Position numbers and translations under genes: made by a program. A stretch of DNA of 38,906 nucleotides, from NCBI GenBank assembly GCA_944328845.1, contig CALVHV010000006.1, forward strand, positions 1 to 38,906, written 5' to 3'. Below the pieces are notes generated by a model. That model saw nothing but the letters and a program-made list of their open reading frames with translations. It searched no databases and was not told the DNA's origin. Source of the stretch: an uncultured Clostridia bacterium. GTDB lineage: Bacteria > Bacillota > Clostridia > Christensenellales > Borkfalkiaceae. Positions 8,357 to 16,282 of this stretch are shown one piece after another (the first letter of the stretch is position 1; each line of letters starts with the position of its first letter).

Positions 8357-9198
8357 AACCTTTCCCCCTTTGCATAAAAGAGCATGATCTCGTCCAGGCT
8401 GACCCCCTTGTGGGAAAAGCCCTGCGGCAAGCACTGTTTGGGAACCAGCACATCCGCGCCGTATTCGCGATACAAGACCCGCTCGACGCAGTTAGGATCC
8501 AGTTCGCGGAGGGCGGCTTTTTCGCAGGAAAACTGAACAAATCTTTCCAAAAGCGCGTCCTTTTCCTCGTCGAACAGCACCTTGCCCTCATGCACATACA
8601 CGATGATGTCGCATATTTTTTCCAGATCGGAAGTAATGTGAGAAGAGATCAGAACAGCCTTGTCCCCGCCCTGCATGTAGTCGTAGACCATCTCCAGTAT
8701 TTCATCGCGCACGACGGGGTCGAGCCCGCTCGTCGGCTCGTCGAGGACGAGCAGTTCGCTCTCGTACGAGAGAGCGACGGCAATGGCCGTCTTCATCAGC
8801 ATGCCCTTGGAGAATTTTTTGACCGCCTTCTTTTCGGGCAGAGAAAACTTTTTACAAAGGGCAAAAAAGCGCTCGCTGTTCCATTTTAAAAAGATGTGCG
8901 AAAACACTTTGTCCATCATTCGGACGCTCAGCTCGACAGGCAGACACGCCGTGTCCTGCACGAAGGCGATCTTCTGCTTCTCCCCGAGAGAAAGTTCCCC
9001 GATCTGTCTGCCGTCCAGCAACACGCTGCCGCCGTTCGGATGCACGGTCCCCAAAACGGAGCCGAGAATGGTGCTCTTCCCCGCGCCGTTTTCGCCGATC
9101 AACCCGACGACCGCGCCCCGAGGCACCGTAAACGTGACATTGTCTAACAAAAATCCTTTGTACTGCTTTGTCAAAGACTGTATCTGTAAACTCTGCAT
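8353..9198 (-). CDS. ABC transporter ATP-binding protein
   Basis: A 281-residue nucleotide-binding subunit that powers the adjacent permease. Walker A is GENGAGKS (near residue 36). The Q-loop region is FVQDTACLP. The signature is degenerate (KFSKGMLMKTAIA, instead of LSGGQ). Walker B is LLVLDEPTSGLDP, with the switch His in LISSHI. A C-terminal extension of about 70 residues beyond the ATPase core is typical of the YtrB/BcrA class. It starts three bases after the GntR gene and shares ATGA with the permease, so the three genes form one operon. Confidence 0.93.
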   Translation of the reverse strand: MQSLQIQSLTKQYKGFLLDNVTFTVPRGAVVGLIGENGAGKSTILGSVLGTVHPNGGSVLLDGRQIGELSLGEKQKIAFVQDTACLPVELSVRMMDKVFSHIFLKWNSERFFALCKKFSLPEKKAVKKFSKGMLMKTAIAVALSYESELLVLDEPTSGLDPVVRDEILEMVYDYMQGGDKAVLISSHITSDLEKICDIIVYVHEGKVLFDEEKDALLERFVQFSCEKAALRELDPNCVERVLYREYGADVLVPKQCLPQGFSHKGVSLDEIMLFYAKGERL

Positions 9199-9201
9199 AT
9201 G

Positions 9202-9585
9202 CTATCTCCGAAACGCCGCCTTTGCGGCATTTACAAACTCTTCCTCGCTCAGCCCGCCGCGCCGCGCCATTTCCGCCGCACGGCAAAGCAACTCGTCCGT
9301 TTCCGCCAGATTTTTCTCCCGCGCGAATTCCTTGCCTCGCTCCGCCACAAAAGTCCCCTTGCCCACCACCGAACAGATGTACCCGTCCCGTTCGAGATCG
9401 GCATACGCGCGCGAAGTGGTGATGACGCTGATGCGCAGATCCTTTGCCAACCCGCGGATGGTGGGGAGCGCATCCCCTTCCTTCAGCGACCCTTCCAGTA
9501 TGAGATTTTTGATCTGCTCGTAGATCTGCTCGTACAGCGCCTTTCCCGAAAGATTGGACAAAAAGAGATTCATGGTTTTCCTCAC
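9202..9585 (-). CDS. GntR-family transcriptional regulator, YtrA type
   Basis: A 127-residue protein with an N-terminal winged helix (YEQIYEQIKNLILEGSLKEG; LPTIRGLAKDLRISVITTSRAY) and a short C-terminal dimerisation helix, the layout of the YtrA subfamily, whose members repress adjacent ABC transporter operons. GAGGAAAACC precedes ATG 9585. The palindrome at 9591-9613 overlaps the -10 box of its promoter, so autorepression of the regulator, ATPase and permease operon is the natural reading. The inducing ligand is unknown. Confidence 0.92.
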   Translation of the reverse strand: MRKTMNLFLSNLSGKALYEQIYEQIKNLILEGSLKEGDALPTIRGLAKDLRISVITTSRAYADLERDGYICSVVGKGTFVAERGKEFAREKNLAETDELLCRAAEMARRGGLSEEEFVNAAKAAFRR

Positions 9586-9590
9586 GTGAA

Positions 9591-9613
9591 TTGTATATAT
9601 TGATTATATACAA
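9591..9613. promoter_or_regulatory. Probable operator of the GntR regulator
   Basis: Inverted repeat TTGTATATA, 5-bp spacer, TATATACAA. It covers the -10 hexamer of the leftward promoter at 9603-9631 and ends 6 bp from the start codon of the regulator gene. Confidence 0.75.
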
Positions 9614-9631
9614 TATAACTCCCTTTGTCAA
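9603..9631 (-). promoter_or_regulatory. Promoter of the GntR-ABC operon
   Basis: Minus strand TTGACA (9626-9631), 17 bp, TATAAT (9603-9608): a perfect consensus, embedded in the operator palindrome, as expected for a strong promoter held off by a repressor. Confidence 0.88.
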
Positions 9632-9660
9632 GCGTCCGACGAAAAAAAATTTGAAAGCAC

Positions 9661-9726
9661 GAAAAAAAAAGAGCGCTGAAAAAAACAGAACGCGCCCGCG
9701 GGCACAGATGTGTGCCCGCGGGCGCG
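9661..9726 (-). terminator. Long G+C hairpin, likely terminator of the fucose operon
   Basis: A perfect 16-bp stem (9691-9706 and 9711-9726) with a GATG loop. On the minus strand it is followed by TTCTGTTTTTTTCAG and later a run of nine T. It lies 180 bp beyond the kinase stop codon and is the first hairpin with a T-tract there. Confidence 0.78.
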
Positions 9727-9905
9727 CCGAGTAAATTTTATCGGATAAAAGCGGCATCGGGTGCGGATGCGATTGCCATCGTATTTGCGATTGGGTCACA
9801 CTTGCAATTGCAGCCGCGTTTACGGTTGTAGTTGCGTTCGCAGTTGCAGCCGCAAGGTCTTTCGCGCCGATACGGCGAGGGGCGCCCGACGGGCGCCCCG
9901 AAAAC
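9727..9905. other. Intergenic stretch after the kinase gene: hairpin plus degenerate short repeats
   Basis: Directly after the kinase stop lies a perfect 9-bp hairpin without T-tract (9879-9899: GGGGCGCCC, GAC, GGGCGCCCC). It is followed by degenerate repeats of the type TTGCAGCCGC. On the minus strand these read, in frame with the kinase after its stop, as a Cys-rich peptide (CGCNCERNYNRKRGCNCKCD) that ends at 9738. No start codon or ribosome binding site is visible, so it is not annotated as a gene. Confidence 0.45.
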
Positions 9906-11276
9906 TTATTTGCAGAAGGTGCGAAGATAGGAGAGTTCGCCCGCGCCCAGCGCCGTCAGCTGACCCAGGGCGTTGCCCATCGAGCTCGCCTCGGCGGGGC
10001 CTGCCAGCACGGGAATGCCCAGCTCCTCCTCGATCTTTTTGTTCAGATATGCGTTGTTAGAGCCGCCGCCCAACACCTGCAGGCGGGAATACGTCCTGCC
10101 CGTGATCTTTTTCAGATCGTCGTAAGCGGCGCGGTAGGTCTTTGCCATGCTCGCGTACACGCACTCGGCGATCTCCCCCTCCGTTTCGAGAAGGATGCCC
10201 TGATTTTTGCGGACATATTCGCGCACTTTAGACGCCATTTCCCCGGGAGAGAAGAACACATCGTCGTTGACGTCGATGAGCGCGCCCGTGTGCTTTGCCG
10301 CCTGCGCGCGGCGCACGATTTCGGGATAGTCCAAAAGCTGCCCCGCTTCCGACCACTCGCGGCGACATTCCTGGATGATCCACATGCCCATAATATTGCG
10401 CAGCAGGCGCACGTTCCCTGCGCCCAGCTCGTTGGTGTACTGTCCCGAAAAAGTCTCGTCGCTGACGACGGGTTTCTCTTCCGTGGTGCCGAACAGCGAC
10501 CAGGTACCGCTGCTCAGATACAGCGGATGCAATTCCTCGCGGCAGCAGAGCACCGCACAGGCGGTATCGTGCCCCGGGGTGAGGAAGACGGGCGGAGCAT
10601 AAGAAATGCCCGCAAGCTTTTCAGACTCTGCATTGAGGGTGCCCAGCTCGGCAAAGGTAGGCCGCACGGCGGGGAACACGCGTGCAGGCACGCCCGTCTC
10701 CCGCAAAAAAGCTTCGTCGAACGCCCAGTTTGCAAAAAATCCGCTGGTGGAAGCGATGGTCGGCTCGGTGGCGGCAACGCCCGTCAGAAGGTAGCCGAAC
10801 AGCTGCGGCATAAACAGAAGGTATTGCACCTGCGACCAGTCGAAGTTCTCTTCTTTGCGCGCAAAAAGCTGGTACGTAGTATTAAAATCGTTGATGGAGA
10901 TGCCCGCAATGCCGAACAGCTCCCTGTCCCTGTTCTCGTATTTCTGGCGCATGCGCGTGTTGGCGGGGTCGCGGTAATGGCGGGGTTCTTCCAGCAATTT
11001 TCCGTCCTTGCCGATGAGCCCGAAGTCCACGCCCCACGTATCGATACCGATGCCGTCGATCTTGCCGCACGCCTCGTCCGCAAGGCGGAGAGCGGTGCAG
11101 ATCTCTTCGTAGATCTTCTGCGCGTCCCACACGAGGTGTTCCCCCCGCTCCTGAGCGCCGTTGGGGAAGCGGTGCACGACCCGATCGCGCAGGCTCTCCC
11201 CGTCGAATGTGTACACGATGCCCCGTCCCGAGCTGGCGCCGAGATCGATGGCGAGAACGTTGAATGATTTTTTCAT
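9906..11276 (-). CDS. fucK: Rhamnulokinase-family sugar kinase, probable L-fuculokinase
   Basis: A 456-residue FGGY/ASKHA kinase that phosphorylates a ketose at the 1-hydroxyl. The N-terminus carries the RhaB-type signature (AIDLGASSGRGIVYTFDGE) and DTWGVDFGLIGKDGK. The second ATPase lobe has PGHDTACAVL, YLSSGTWSLFG and LGGGSNNAYLNKKI. By family it is rhamnulokinase-like, but it sits in one operon with FucU and FucI, so L-fuculose is the likelier substrate. RhaB-like kinases commonly replace canonical FucK in gut Firmicutes and Bacteroidetes. ATG 11276 follows GGAAGG, and an upstream in-frame ATG has no such site. The symbol is given by context. Confidence 0.85.
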   Translation of the reverse strand: MKKSFNVLAIDLGASSGRGIVYTFDGESLRDRVVHRFPNGAQERGEHLVWDAQKIYEEICTALRLADEACGKIDGIGIDTWGVDFGLIGKDGKLLEEPRHYRDPANTRMRQKYENRDRELFGIAGISINDFNTTYQLFARKEENFDWSQVQYLLFMPQLFGYLLTGVAATEPTIASTSGFFANWAFDEAFLRETGVPARVFPAVRPTFAELGTLNAESEKLAGISYAPPVFLTPGHDTACAVLCCREELHPLYLSSGTWSLFGTTEEKPVVSDETFSGQYTNELGAGNVRLLRNIMGMWIIQECRREWSEAGQLLDYPEIVRRAQAAKHTGALIDVNDDVFFSPGEMASKVREYVRKNQGILLETEGEIAECVYASMAKTYRAAYDDLKKITGRTYSRLQVLGGGSNNAYLNKKIEEELGIPVLAGPAEASSMGNALGQLTALGAGELSYLRTFCK

Positions 11277-11306
11277 GTCTTTTACCTTCCTTTTTAAACG
11301 CATACG

Positions 11307-11361
11307 CCCTCCGCAGCATTTTGCCGCGGAGGGGAAGTCCGTTCCGCCCTTTCGGGCGGAA
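11307..11361 (-). other. Two intercistronic hairpins between isomerase and kinase genes
   Basis: CCCTCCGC...GCGGAGGG (11307-11333) and TTCCGCCC-TTTC-GGGCGGAA (11342-11361). Neither has a T-tract on the minus strand, so mRNA stabilisation or processing is likelier than termination. Confidence 0.5.
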
Positions 11362-11372
11362 AACAATTTGTT

Positions 11373-13145
11373 TTATTTATACAGCTCCCGATAGTTGGCG
11401 CAGGCGCGGTAATCGGCGGCCTCGAGGTCCTTGGTGCCGAAAGCGCTCCACGCGTGCGGGCGATAGATGTCCTTGTCGTCGATGTTGTGCAGCGACACGG
11501 GGATACGGAACATGCTGGCAAGGGTGATGAGGTCTTTGCCGACGTGCCCGTACACGAATGCACCGTGGTTGGCACCCCAGTTTGCCATCACGTTGTAGAC
11601 GCTCGAGAAGGCGTTGGTATCGTTGAGGCGAGGCACGAACCAAGTGGAGGGCCAGGTGGGATCGGTGCGGTCGAGCAAGGTCTTATTGACCTTTTCGGGC
11701 AGTTCCACCGTCCAGCCCTCGGCGAGCTGCAAGGTGTAGCCGATGCCGTCCACCATGTTCACGCGCACGAGGGTAACGGGCATCTCCCCTTCCGTCGAGA
11801 AGGTGCTCGAGAATCCGCCGCCGCGGAAATAGCCGCGGTTTGCGGGAGAGAACTGCGTAGCGCCCAGCATGGCGTCGATGTCCTTGTCGGTGACCTTCCA
11901 CCATTCTTTCATGACGGACTGTCCCTTTTCGTCCTTGCAGGCACCCGTGCCGTCTAAAGCCGCCGCACCGCTGTTGATGAGGTGCATGAACCCGGCTTTG
12001 GCTTTGCCCGTCGCCGTCCAGCCCGTAACGCGCTTGACAGATTCGGGCGACCAGTAGGTGCGCACGTCCGCAAAGACGCTGGCGCGACCCGTCAGGAGGT
12101 TGCCGAACAGCATGGCAAGCCCGTTGCAGTTATCGCTCTCCGTGGCGAGCAGGATGGGCTGTTTTTTGCCGTTCCAGTCGAAGGTGGAATTGAGGATCGC
12201 CTCGGCAAAGTCGCCGTTGGGCTTGTAGTCCGTCCACATTCTCTGTCCCTGGAAGCCCGCGAGGATGGCATTTCTGCCCAGAGCCTCTTCGTGCCAGCCG
12301 ATGTCGTTCAGCTTATCGTTGCCGAGCATGATGTCCTTGATGATCAGCGTCATCTTGGCGACGAACTCCCACTGTTTGTCCAGTTCTTCGCGGGTGAAAT
12401 ACTTCTGACCCCAGATGTCGCCGTTGTGGTCCTTGCCCTCTTTGCATTTGGCTTTGATCCAGGCAAGTTCCTTTTTGTATTCTTCTTTATCGTAAATTTC
12501 CAGATCGATGCGGCGCAAGATCTCGGTCATGTCCACCCATTCGGCGCGGATGCCGAAATACTTCTGCATCATGTTGGCGTCGAGGAAGGAACCGCCGATA
12601 CCCATGGCGACCGAACCGATGGAGACGTACGCTTTGTTGCGGATCTGCCCCACAGCCAGTGCGCAGCGCGCAAAGCGCAGGATCTTTTCTTCCACGTCGG
12701 GCGTGATGCCGCTCATGCCGACGTCCTGCACGTCCTGTCCGTAAATGGCAAAGGCGGGAAGTCCGCGCTGGGCGTGCGCCGCCATGCAGGCGGCCAGATA
12801 CACCGCACCCGGGCGCTCCGTTCCGTTAAAGCCCCAAACTGCCTTGGTGGTCAGCGGGTCGAGGTCCATCGTCTCGCTGCCGTAGCACCAGCAGGGCGTG
12901 ACCGTGAGCGTCGCCGTCACGTTCTGTTCCTGGAAATACGCCGCGCATACCGCAGCTTCTTTGCCGCCGCCGATGGTGCAGGGCGAGATGACCACTTCCG
13001 CAGGGCTCCCGTCCGCATAGAACACCTTTTCTTCGATGAGTTTTTTGGCGTCCTGCGCCATTTTCATCGTCTGCTCTTCCAAACCTTCCCGAATACCGCC
13101 CCAGCGACCGTCGATGGTGGGACGGATCCCGATCTTCGCTTTCAT
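11373..13145 (-). CDS. fucI: L-fucose isomerase
   Basis: Interconverts L-fucose and L-fuculose (also D-arabinose and D-ribulose), a Mn-dependent cytosolic enzyme. At 590 residues it matches the usual length of about 591. Recognisable blocks include the N-terminal IGIRPTIDGRWGGIREGLEE, SPCTIGGGKEAAVCA, PAFAIYGQDVQDVGMSGITP, the metal-site region ATESDNCNGLAMLFGNLLTG, and the C-terminal WGANHGAFVYGHVGKDLITL. The ATG overlaps the fucU stop (ATGA), so the two genes are translationally coupled. The downstream kinase completes conversion to fuculose-1-phosphate. No fuculose aldolase or fucose permease is seen in this window. Confidence 0.96.
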   Translation of the reverse strand: MKAKIGIRPTIDGRWGGIREGLEEQTMKMAQDAKKLIEEKVFYADGSPAEVVISPCTIGGGKEAAVCAAYFQEQNVTATLTVTPCWCYGSETMDLDPLTTKAVWGFNGTERPGAVYLAACMAAHAQRGLPAFAIYGQDVQDVGMSGITPDVEEKILRFARCALAVGQIRNKAYVSIGSVAMGIGGSFLDANMMQKYFGIRAEWVDMTEILRRIDLEIYDKEEYKKELAWIKAKCKEGKDHNGDIWGQKYFTREELDKQWEFVAKMTLIIKDIMLGNDKLNDIGWHEEALGRNAILAGFQGQRMWTDYKPNGDFAEAILNSTFDWNGKKQPILLATESDNCNGLAMLFGNLLTGRASVFADVRTYWSPESVKRVTGWTATGKAKAGFMHLINSGAAALDGTGACKDEKGQSVMKEWWKVTDKDIDAMLGATQFSPANRGYFRGGGFSSTFSTEGEMPVTLVRVNMVDGIGYTLQLAEGWTVELPEKVNKTLLDRTDPTWPSTWFVPRLNDTNAFSSVYNVMANWGANHGAFVYGHVGKDLITLASMFRIPVSLHNIDDKDIYRPHAWSAFGTKDLEAADYRACANYRELYK

Positions 13146-13567
13146 GCTATTACCCCTTTTTTCAAAATTATATTTGCATAGATGGCGCCCTCGCCCGTTG
13201 CGACGATGGCGTATGCATTCTTAGCCCGCTCGTAAAAGGCGAACCGCTCGATCTGTCCTTCGCGGACGTTGGGATCGTGCGCGGCAGCCGTTTTCCTGTA
13301 CTCTTCCCAGATGGCAGGCCTGATATCGTCGCCCGGCACCACCCGCATCAGCATCATGTTTTCCTGCGCATAGGTATCCAGAGGAATGACGGACAAAATG
13401 GCGTCCAGCATCTCTGTGCCGCCGTGGCCGTCCGCACGGATCACCCTCTGCCCGCACCTCTCGGCGGGAAAGTTGGCGTCGGCGATCACGATCTCGTCCC
13501 CGTGCCCCATTTCGCAGAGCACCTTTAAAAGCGCGGGGGAAAGTATTTTCGGAATATTCTTCAGCAT
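13142..13567 (-). CDS. fucU: L-fucose mutarotase, RbsD/FucU family
   Basis: Interconverts alpha and beta anomers of fucose, speeding supply to the isomerase. A 141-residue protein with the family signature near the N-terminus (LLKVLCEMGHGDEIVIADAN, containing the catalytic His and Asp) and the C-terminal YAIVATGEGAIYANIILKKG block. It is the first gene of the leftward fuc operon. GAGGAAACGGGT precedes ATG 13567, and a promoter lies at 13591-13619. Its stop overlaps the fucI start. Confidence 0.95.
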   Translation of the reverse strand: MLKNIPKILSPALLKVLCEMGHGDEIVIADANFPAERCGQRVIRADGHGGTEMLDAILSVIPLDTYAQENMMLMRVVPGDDIRPAIWEEYRKTAAAHDPNVREGQIERFAFYERAKNAYAIVATGEGAIYANIILKKGVIA

Positions 13568-13590
13568 ACCCGTTTCCTCTTTTTTTCTTT

Positions 13591-13633
13591 ATGATATCAT
13601 GCGGAGCCGGATTTTTCAATGGAAACGCTTGCC
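13591..13633 (-). promoter_or_regulatory. Promoter of the fucose operon with a possible operator upstream
   Basis: Minus strand TTGAAA (13614-13619), 17 bp, TATCAT (13591-13596). Immediately upstream is the imperfect palindrome TGGAAACGCTTGCC (13620-13633). It keeps the centre of a catabolite-responsive (cre) or LacI-type operator but departs from the cre consensus at three positions. The divergent AraC regulator is another candidate to bind here. Confidence 0.7.
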
Positions 13634-13694
13634 GAAAAAGTACAGCAAAAAAGTAAACTTTTCCGCAAAAAAATAGATTTTGCGCGCGCGGTGT

Positions 13695-13702
13695 GTTATA
13701 AT
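13695..13702 (+). promoter_or_regulatory. Extended -10 promoter abutting the AraC start codon
   Basis: TGTTATAAT spans about 13694-13702 and no acceptable -35 box lies 16-18 bp upstream. Transcription would begin around 13708-13710, at the ATG itself, predicting a leaderless mRNA. Confidence 0.5.
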
Positions 13703-13708
13703 AAGGGC

Positions 13709-14569
13709 ATGAAAGAGATCCATCTGCAAAACACGGAAGTGCGCAAGCATTATACCGTCAATAAAAAGAGTGCGGGCTTTAACAAAGTCAACCTGCTGTA
13801 CGCGGGCGAACTGAAAAAGACGGGCAACTGGAAAGAAGAACTGCACAGCCACGCCTTTTGCGAACTTGTGTACGTCAAGGCGGGAGCGGGCGTTCTGCGC
13901 ACGGCACAGGGGGAATGTTGCATCCGCGCGGGCGATCTGCTCCTGTACGGGGCAAATTTCCTCCATTCGGAAGCTTCTGCCGAAGGGGAAGAACTCGCCC
14001 TCTACTTTTGCGGGATCGACCGCCTGAAACTCAAAGACAGGGCGGAAAACACCATCCTCGGCGAGGGGACCCCCATCCTCAGCACGGGAGAGCTGCGCGG
14101 GGAGTTCGAAAAGTACTTTGCCGACCTCGTGCGCGAAGTACAGCAAAAGCCCTACTACTACGACGAGATCTCCGCCGCCCTGGTCAAGATCATCCTGGAC
14201 CTTGCCCTGCGCCTGCTTGCACAGAAGGACGAGGAAAACTTCAGCACCAACGACAGCTACCGCCATGCCCGCAAGTTCATCGACGAAAATTACGAGAAAA
14301 TAGAGAGCATCGAGGACATCTGCCGATCGGTATATATTTCCCGCTATTACCTCACCCACCTGTTCAAGGAATACGGTGGCGTCTCCCCCATCCAGTACGT
14401 CATTTCCAAGCGCATGGAAAAGGCGAAACAGCTGCTTTCCGAAACCGACCTGTCCGTGCGCGAGATCGCCGAACAGACGGGCTACGCGGAGACGGCGTCC
14501 TTTTTAAAGACCTTTAAAAAAGTGGAAAACATGACACCCAGCGACTTCCGCAAGCGGAACAGGCGCTGA
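13709..14569 (+). CDS. AraC-family transcriptional regulator, likely controlling the fuc operon
   Basis: A 286-residue regulator with an N-terminal cupin-like sugar-binding domain (LHSHAFCELVYVKAGAGVLR at about 47-66) and two C-terminal helix-turn-helix motifs (SIEDICRSVYISRYYLTHLF; SVREIAEQTGYAETASFLKT). It is divergent from fucU, the standard place for a fucose-responsive activator. ATG 13709 is chosen because the family alignment begins there, but only a weak AAGG sits two bases upstream. The in-frame ATG at 13619 would add 30 basic residues and overlaps the fuc promoter. It is followed by its own terminator. Confidence 0.9.
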   Translation: MKEIHLQNTEVRKHYTVNKKSAGFNKVNLLYAGELKKTGNWKEELHSHAFCELVYVKAGAGVLRTAQGECCIRAGDLLLYGANFLHSEASAEGEELALYFCGIDRLKLKDRAENTILGEGTPILSTGELRGEFEKYFADLVREVQQKPYYYDEISAALVKIILDLALRLLAQKDEENFSTNDSYRHARKFIDENYEKIESIEDICRSVYISRYYLTHLFKEYGGVSPIQYVISKRMEKAKQLLSETDLSVREIAEQTGYAETASFLKTFKKVENMTPSDFRKRNRR

Positions 14570-14578
14570 GCCGCGCAA

Positions 14579-14607
14579 GGCGCTCCTGCCGCAGGGGCGC
14601 CTTTTTT
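14579..14607 (+). terminator. Terminator of the AraC gene
   Basis: A 10-bp stem GGCGCTCCTG, loop CCG, CAGGGGCGCC (one G-T pair), followed by TTTTTT. Confidence 0.88.
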
Positions 14608-14682
14608 GATGCAAAAGTTTCGGCGACAGCATTTTAACAAAAAAACGCTTTTCGGAGGGCATCAGTTTCTCAGAGGACGAGG

Positions 14683-15036
14683 CTATTCCCCGTCGTAATT
14701 GGCCGCGGCGACGAGGTCGGTGCCCTCGCCGTCCACGTCCGCAAGGACGACGTCGCCGATCTTCAACGGCCCGTCTACCCGCACGGCGTGCACCTTTTCC
14801 ATGACGGAAAAGAGCAGATCCCTGCGGATCTCGCCCCGCGTTTTGACGGGGACGCGCTGCGTTTTTCCGCGAACGGTGGCGGTGAGGACACGGCGCGGGC
14901 AAGTGACTTCCGCCTCCGCATACGCCTTGCCGCGGGGGCAGAAATTTCCGCTCACGCGCGGGGCGCCCTCCCCTTCTTCCACCGTCAGCAGACAGCCGCG
15001 CGGACATTCGATACAGACAAAGCTTTTCTTTTCCAT
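14683..15036 (-). CDS. DUF1667 redox-associated protein
   Basis: A 117-residue protein with N-terminal cysteines arranged CIECPRGC and NFCPRGKAY, then a small beta-rich domain (VLTATVRGKTQRVPVKTRGE). DUF1667 proteins accompany the two flavoproteins found immediately upstream here and are taken to be the third, metal-binding subunit of an anaerobic glycerol-3-phosphate dehydrogenase-like complex, in the place of GlpC. It starts two bases after the upstream stop. The frame ends at a GAC GGG GAA TAG terminus with no clear terminator. Confidence 0.9.
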   Translation of the reverse strand: MEKKSFVCIECPRGCLLTVEEGEGAPRVSGNFCPRGKAYAEAEVTCPRRVLTATVRGKTQRVPVKTRGEIRRDLLFSVMEKVHAVRVDGPLKIGDVVLADVDGEGTDLVAAANYDGE

Positions 15037-15037
15037 A

Positions 15038-16282
15038 CTAAGCCTCCTGTGCGAGGACGGAAACGCAGAGCCCTTCCGCCTCCCTGAAATAAGCGGGGGG
15101 AAGGGTGATGTGCTCCATCTCCCCCGGCGCCACGGCGATCTTTTTCCATTCGCGCACGCCGTCGCCGCCCTCCACGCGGACCACCGCGTTTTTGATGGCG
15201 CCCGTCACGCGAAAATACAGCTTCTGCGGCGATTCGCTCGCGGCATCCAGCCGCTGCGGCAGGACGTAGGAAACGTTCTGCCCCGCCTGCACGGGGATGA
15301 GCCGTTTTTGCCGCTCCCCGCCGAACAGGTACTCCGCCGCCGCACTGCCCGCGATCTCCGCCTCTTCGGACACGAAATCGACGAGATCGTGCACGTGCAG
15401 GACGTTGCCGCAGGCAAAGATGCCCTCCGCCTGCGTTTCGCGGTCGCCGTCCACCGTACAGCCCTTGGTGCGCCCGTCGAGGGGAATGCCCGCCCCCTTC
15501 GTCAGCTCGTTTTCGGGGATCAGCCCCACAGAGAAGAGCACCGTGTCGCACTCGAAGACCTTTTCGGTACCTGCTATGGGGCGCTTATCCTTGTCCACAG
15601 CCGCCACGACGACGCCTTCCACCCGCTCCTTGCCGCGGATCTCGACGATGGTATGCTGCAGATACAGCGGAATGCCGAAATCGTCGAGGCACTGCGCGAT
15701 GTTGCGCCGCAGTCCGCTCGAATGGGGCCTGATCTCGCACACGCACAGGACCTTGGCGCCCTCCAGCGTCATGCGGCGCGCCATGATCAGCCCGATGTCT
15801 CCCGAGCCGAGGATGACGACCCGCTTGCCGGGGAGCATGCCGTACAGATTGACGTACTTTTGCGCCGTGCCCGCACTGAACAGCCCCGCGGGACGGGTGC
15901 CCGCAATGTTCAGCGCGCCCTTGCTGCGCTCGCGGCAGCCCATGGCGAGGATGACCGCCCGCGCCTGTATCGTGAAGATGCCCCGCTCGTTCATGCAGGT
16001 CACTTCCTTTTTGTCCGTCAGGCGGGTGACGAAAGTATCCGTCAGGATCTCGATCTTTCTCTTTTCCGCCTCGTCGATAAAGCGCTGCGCGTATTCCGGG
16101 CCCGTCATGCTCTCTTTGAACCGCGTCAGTCCGAACCCGTTGTGGATACACTGTTTGAGGATACCGCCGGGGCGGGATTCCCGTTCGACGACGAGGATGT
16201 CGCGCACCCCCTTGTCGTAAGCGGCGATCGCCGCGGCGAGCCCCGCGGGACCGCCGCCGATGATGACGAGATCTCTTTTCAT
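15038..16282 (-). CDS. FAD/NAD(P)-dependent oxidoreductase, GlpB-like partner
   Basis: A 414-residue flavoprotein of the pyridine nucleotide-disulfide oxidoreductase fold. The FAD site is IIGGGPAGLAAAIAAYDKG near the N-terminus, a second dinucleotide site is VVILGSGDIGLIMARRM, and the motif AMGCRERSKG follows between them. The ending FACGNVLHVHDLVDFVSEEA matches the FAD-closing GD/GN motif. It sits between the GlpA-like and DUF1667 genes, the usual trio. GGAGGTGA serves either GTG 16285 or ATG 16282. ATG is preferred; it forms a TGATG junction with the upstream gene. Probably relays electrons from the GlpA-like subunit. Confidence 0.9.
   Translation of the reverse strand: MKRDLVIIGGGPAGLAAAIAAYDKGVRDILVVERESRPGGILKQCIHNGFGLTRFKESMTGPEYAQRFIDEAEKRKIEILTDTFVTRLTDKKEVTCMNERGIFTIQARAVILAMGCRERSKGALNIAGTRPAGLFSAGTAQKYVNLYGMLPGKRVVILGSGDIGLIMARRMTLEGAKVLCVCEIRPHSSGLRRNIAQCLDDFGIPLYLQHTIVEIRGKERVEGVVVAAVDKDKRPIAGTEKVFECDTVLFSVGLIPENELTKGAGIPLDGRTKGCTVDGDRETQAEGIFACGNVLHVHDLVDFVSEEAEIAGSAAAEYLFGGERQKRLIPVQAGQNVSYVLPQRLDAASESPQKLYFRVTGAIKNAVVRVEGGDGVREWKKIAVAPGEMEHITLPPAYFREAEGLCVSVLAQEA

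Noticed and set aside
11982..13181. 399-codon plus-strand frame opposite fucI
   Set aside because: Antisense shadow of a clearly identified isomerase gene. No supporting start signals.
13619..13708. Earlier ATG for the AraC regulator
   Set aside because: It would add a basic, low-complexity extension that overlaps the fuc promoter and reads through a TATAAT box. The family alignment begins at 13709. Not fully excluded.
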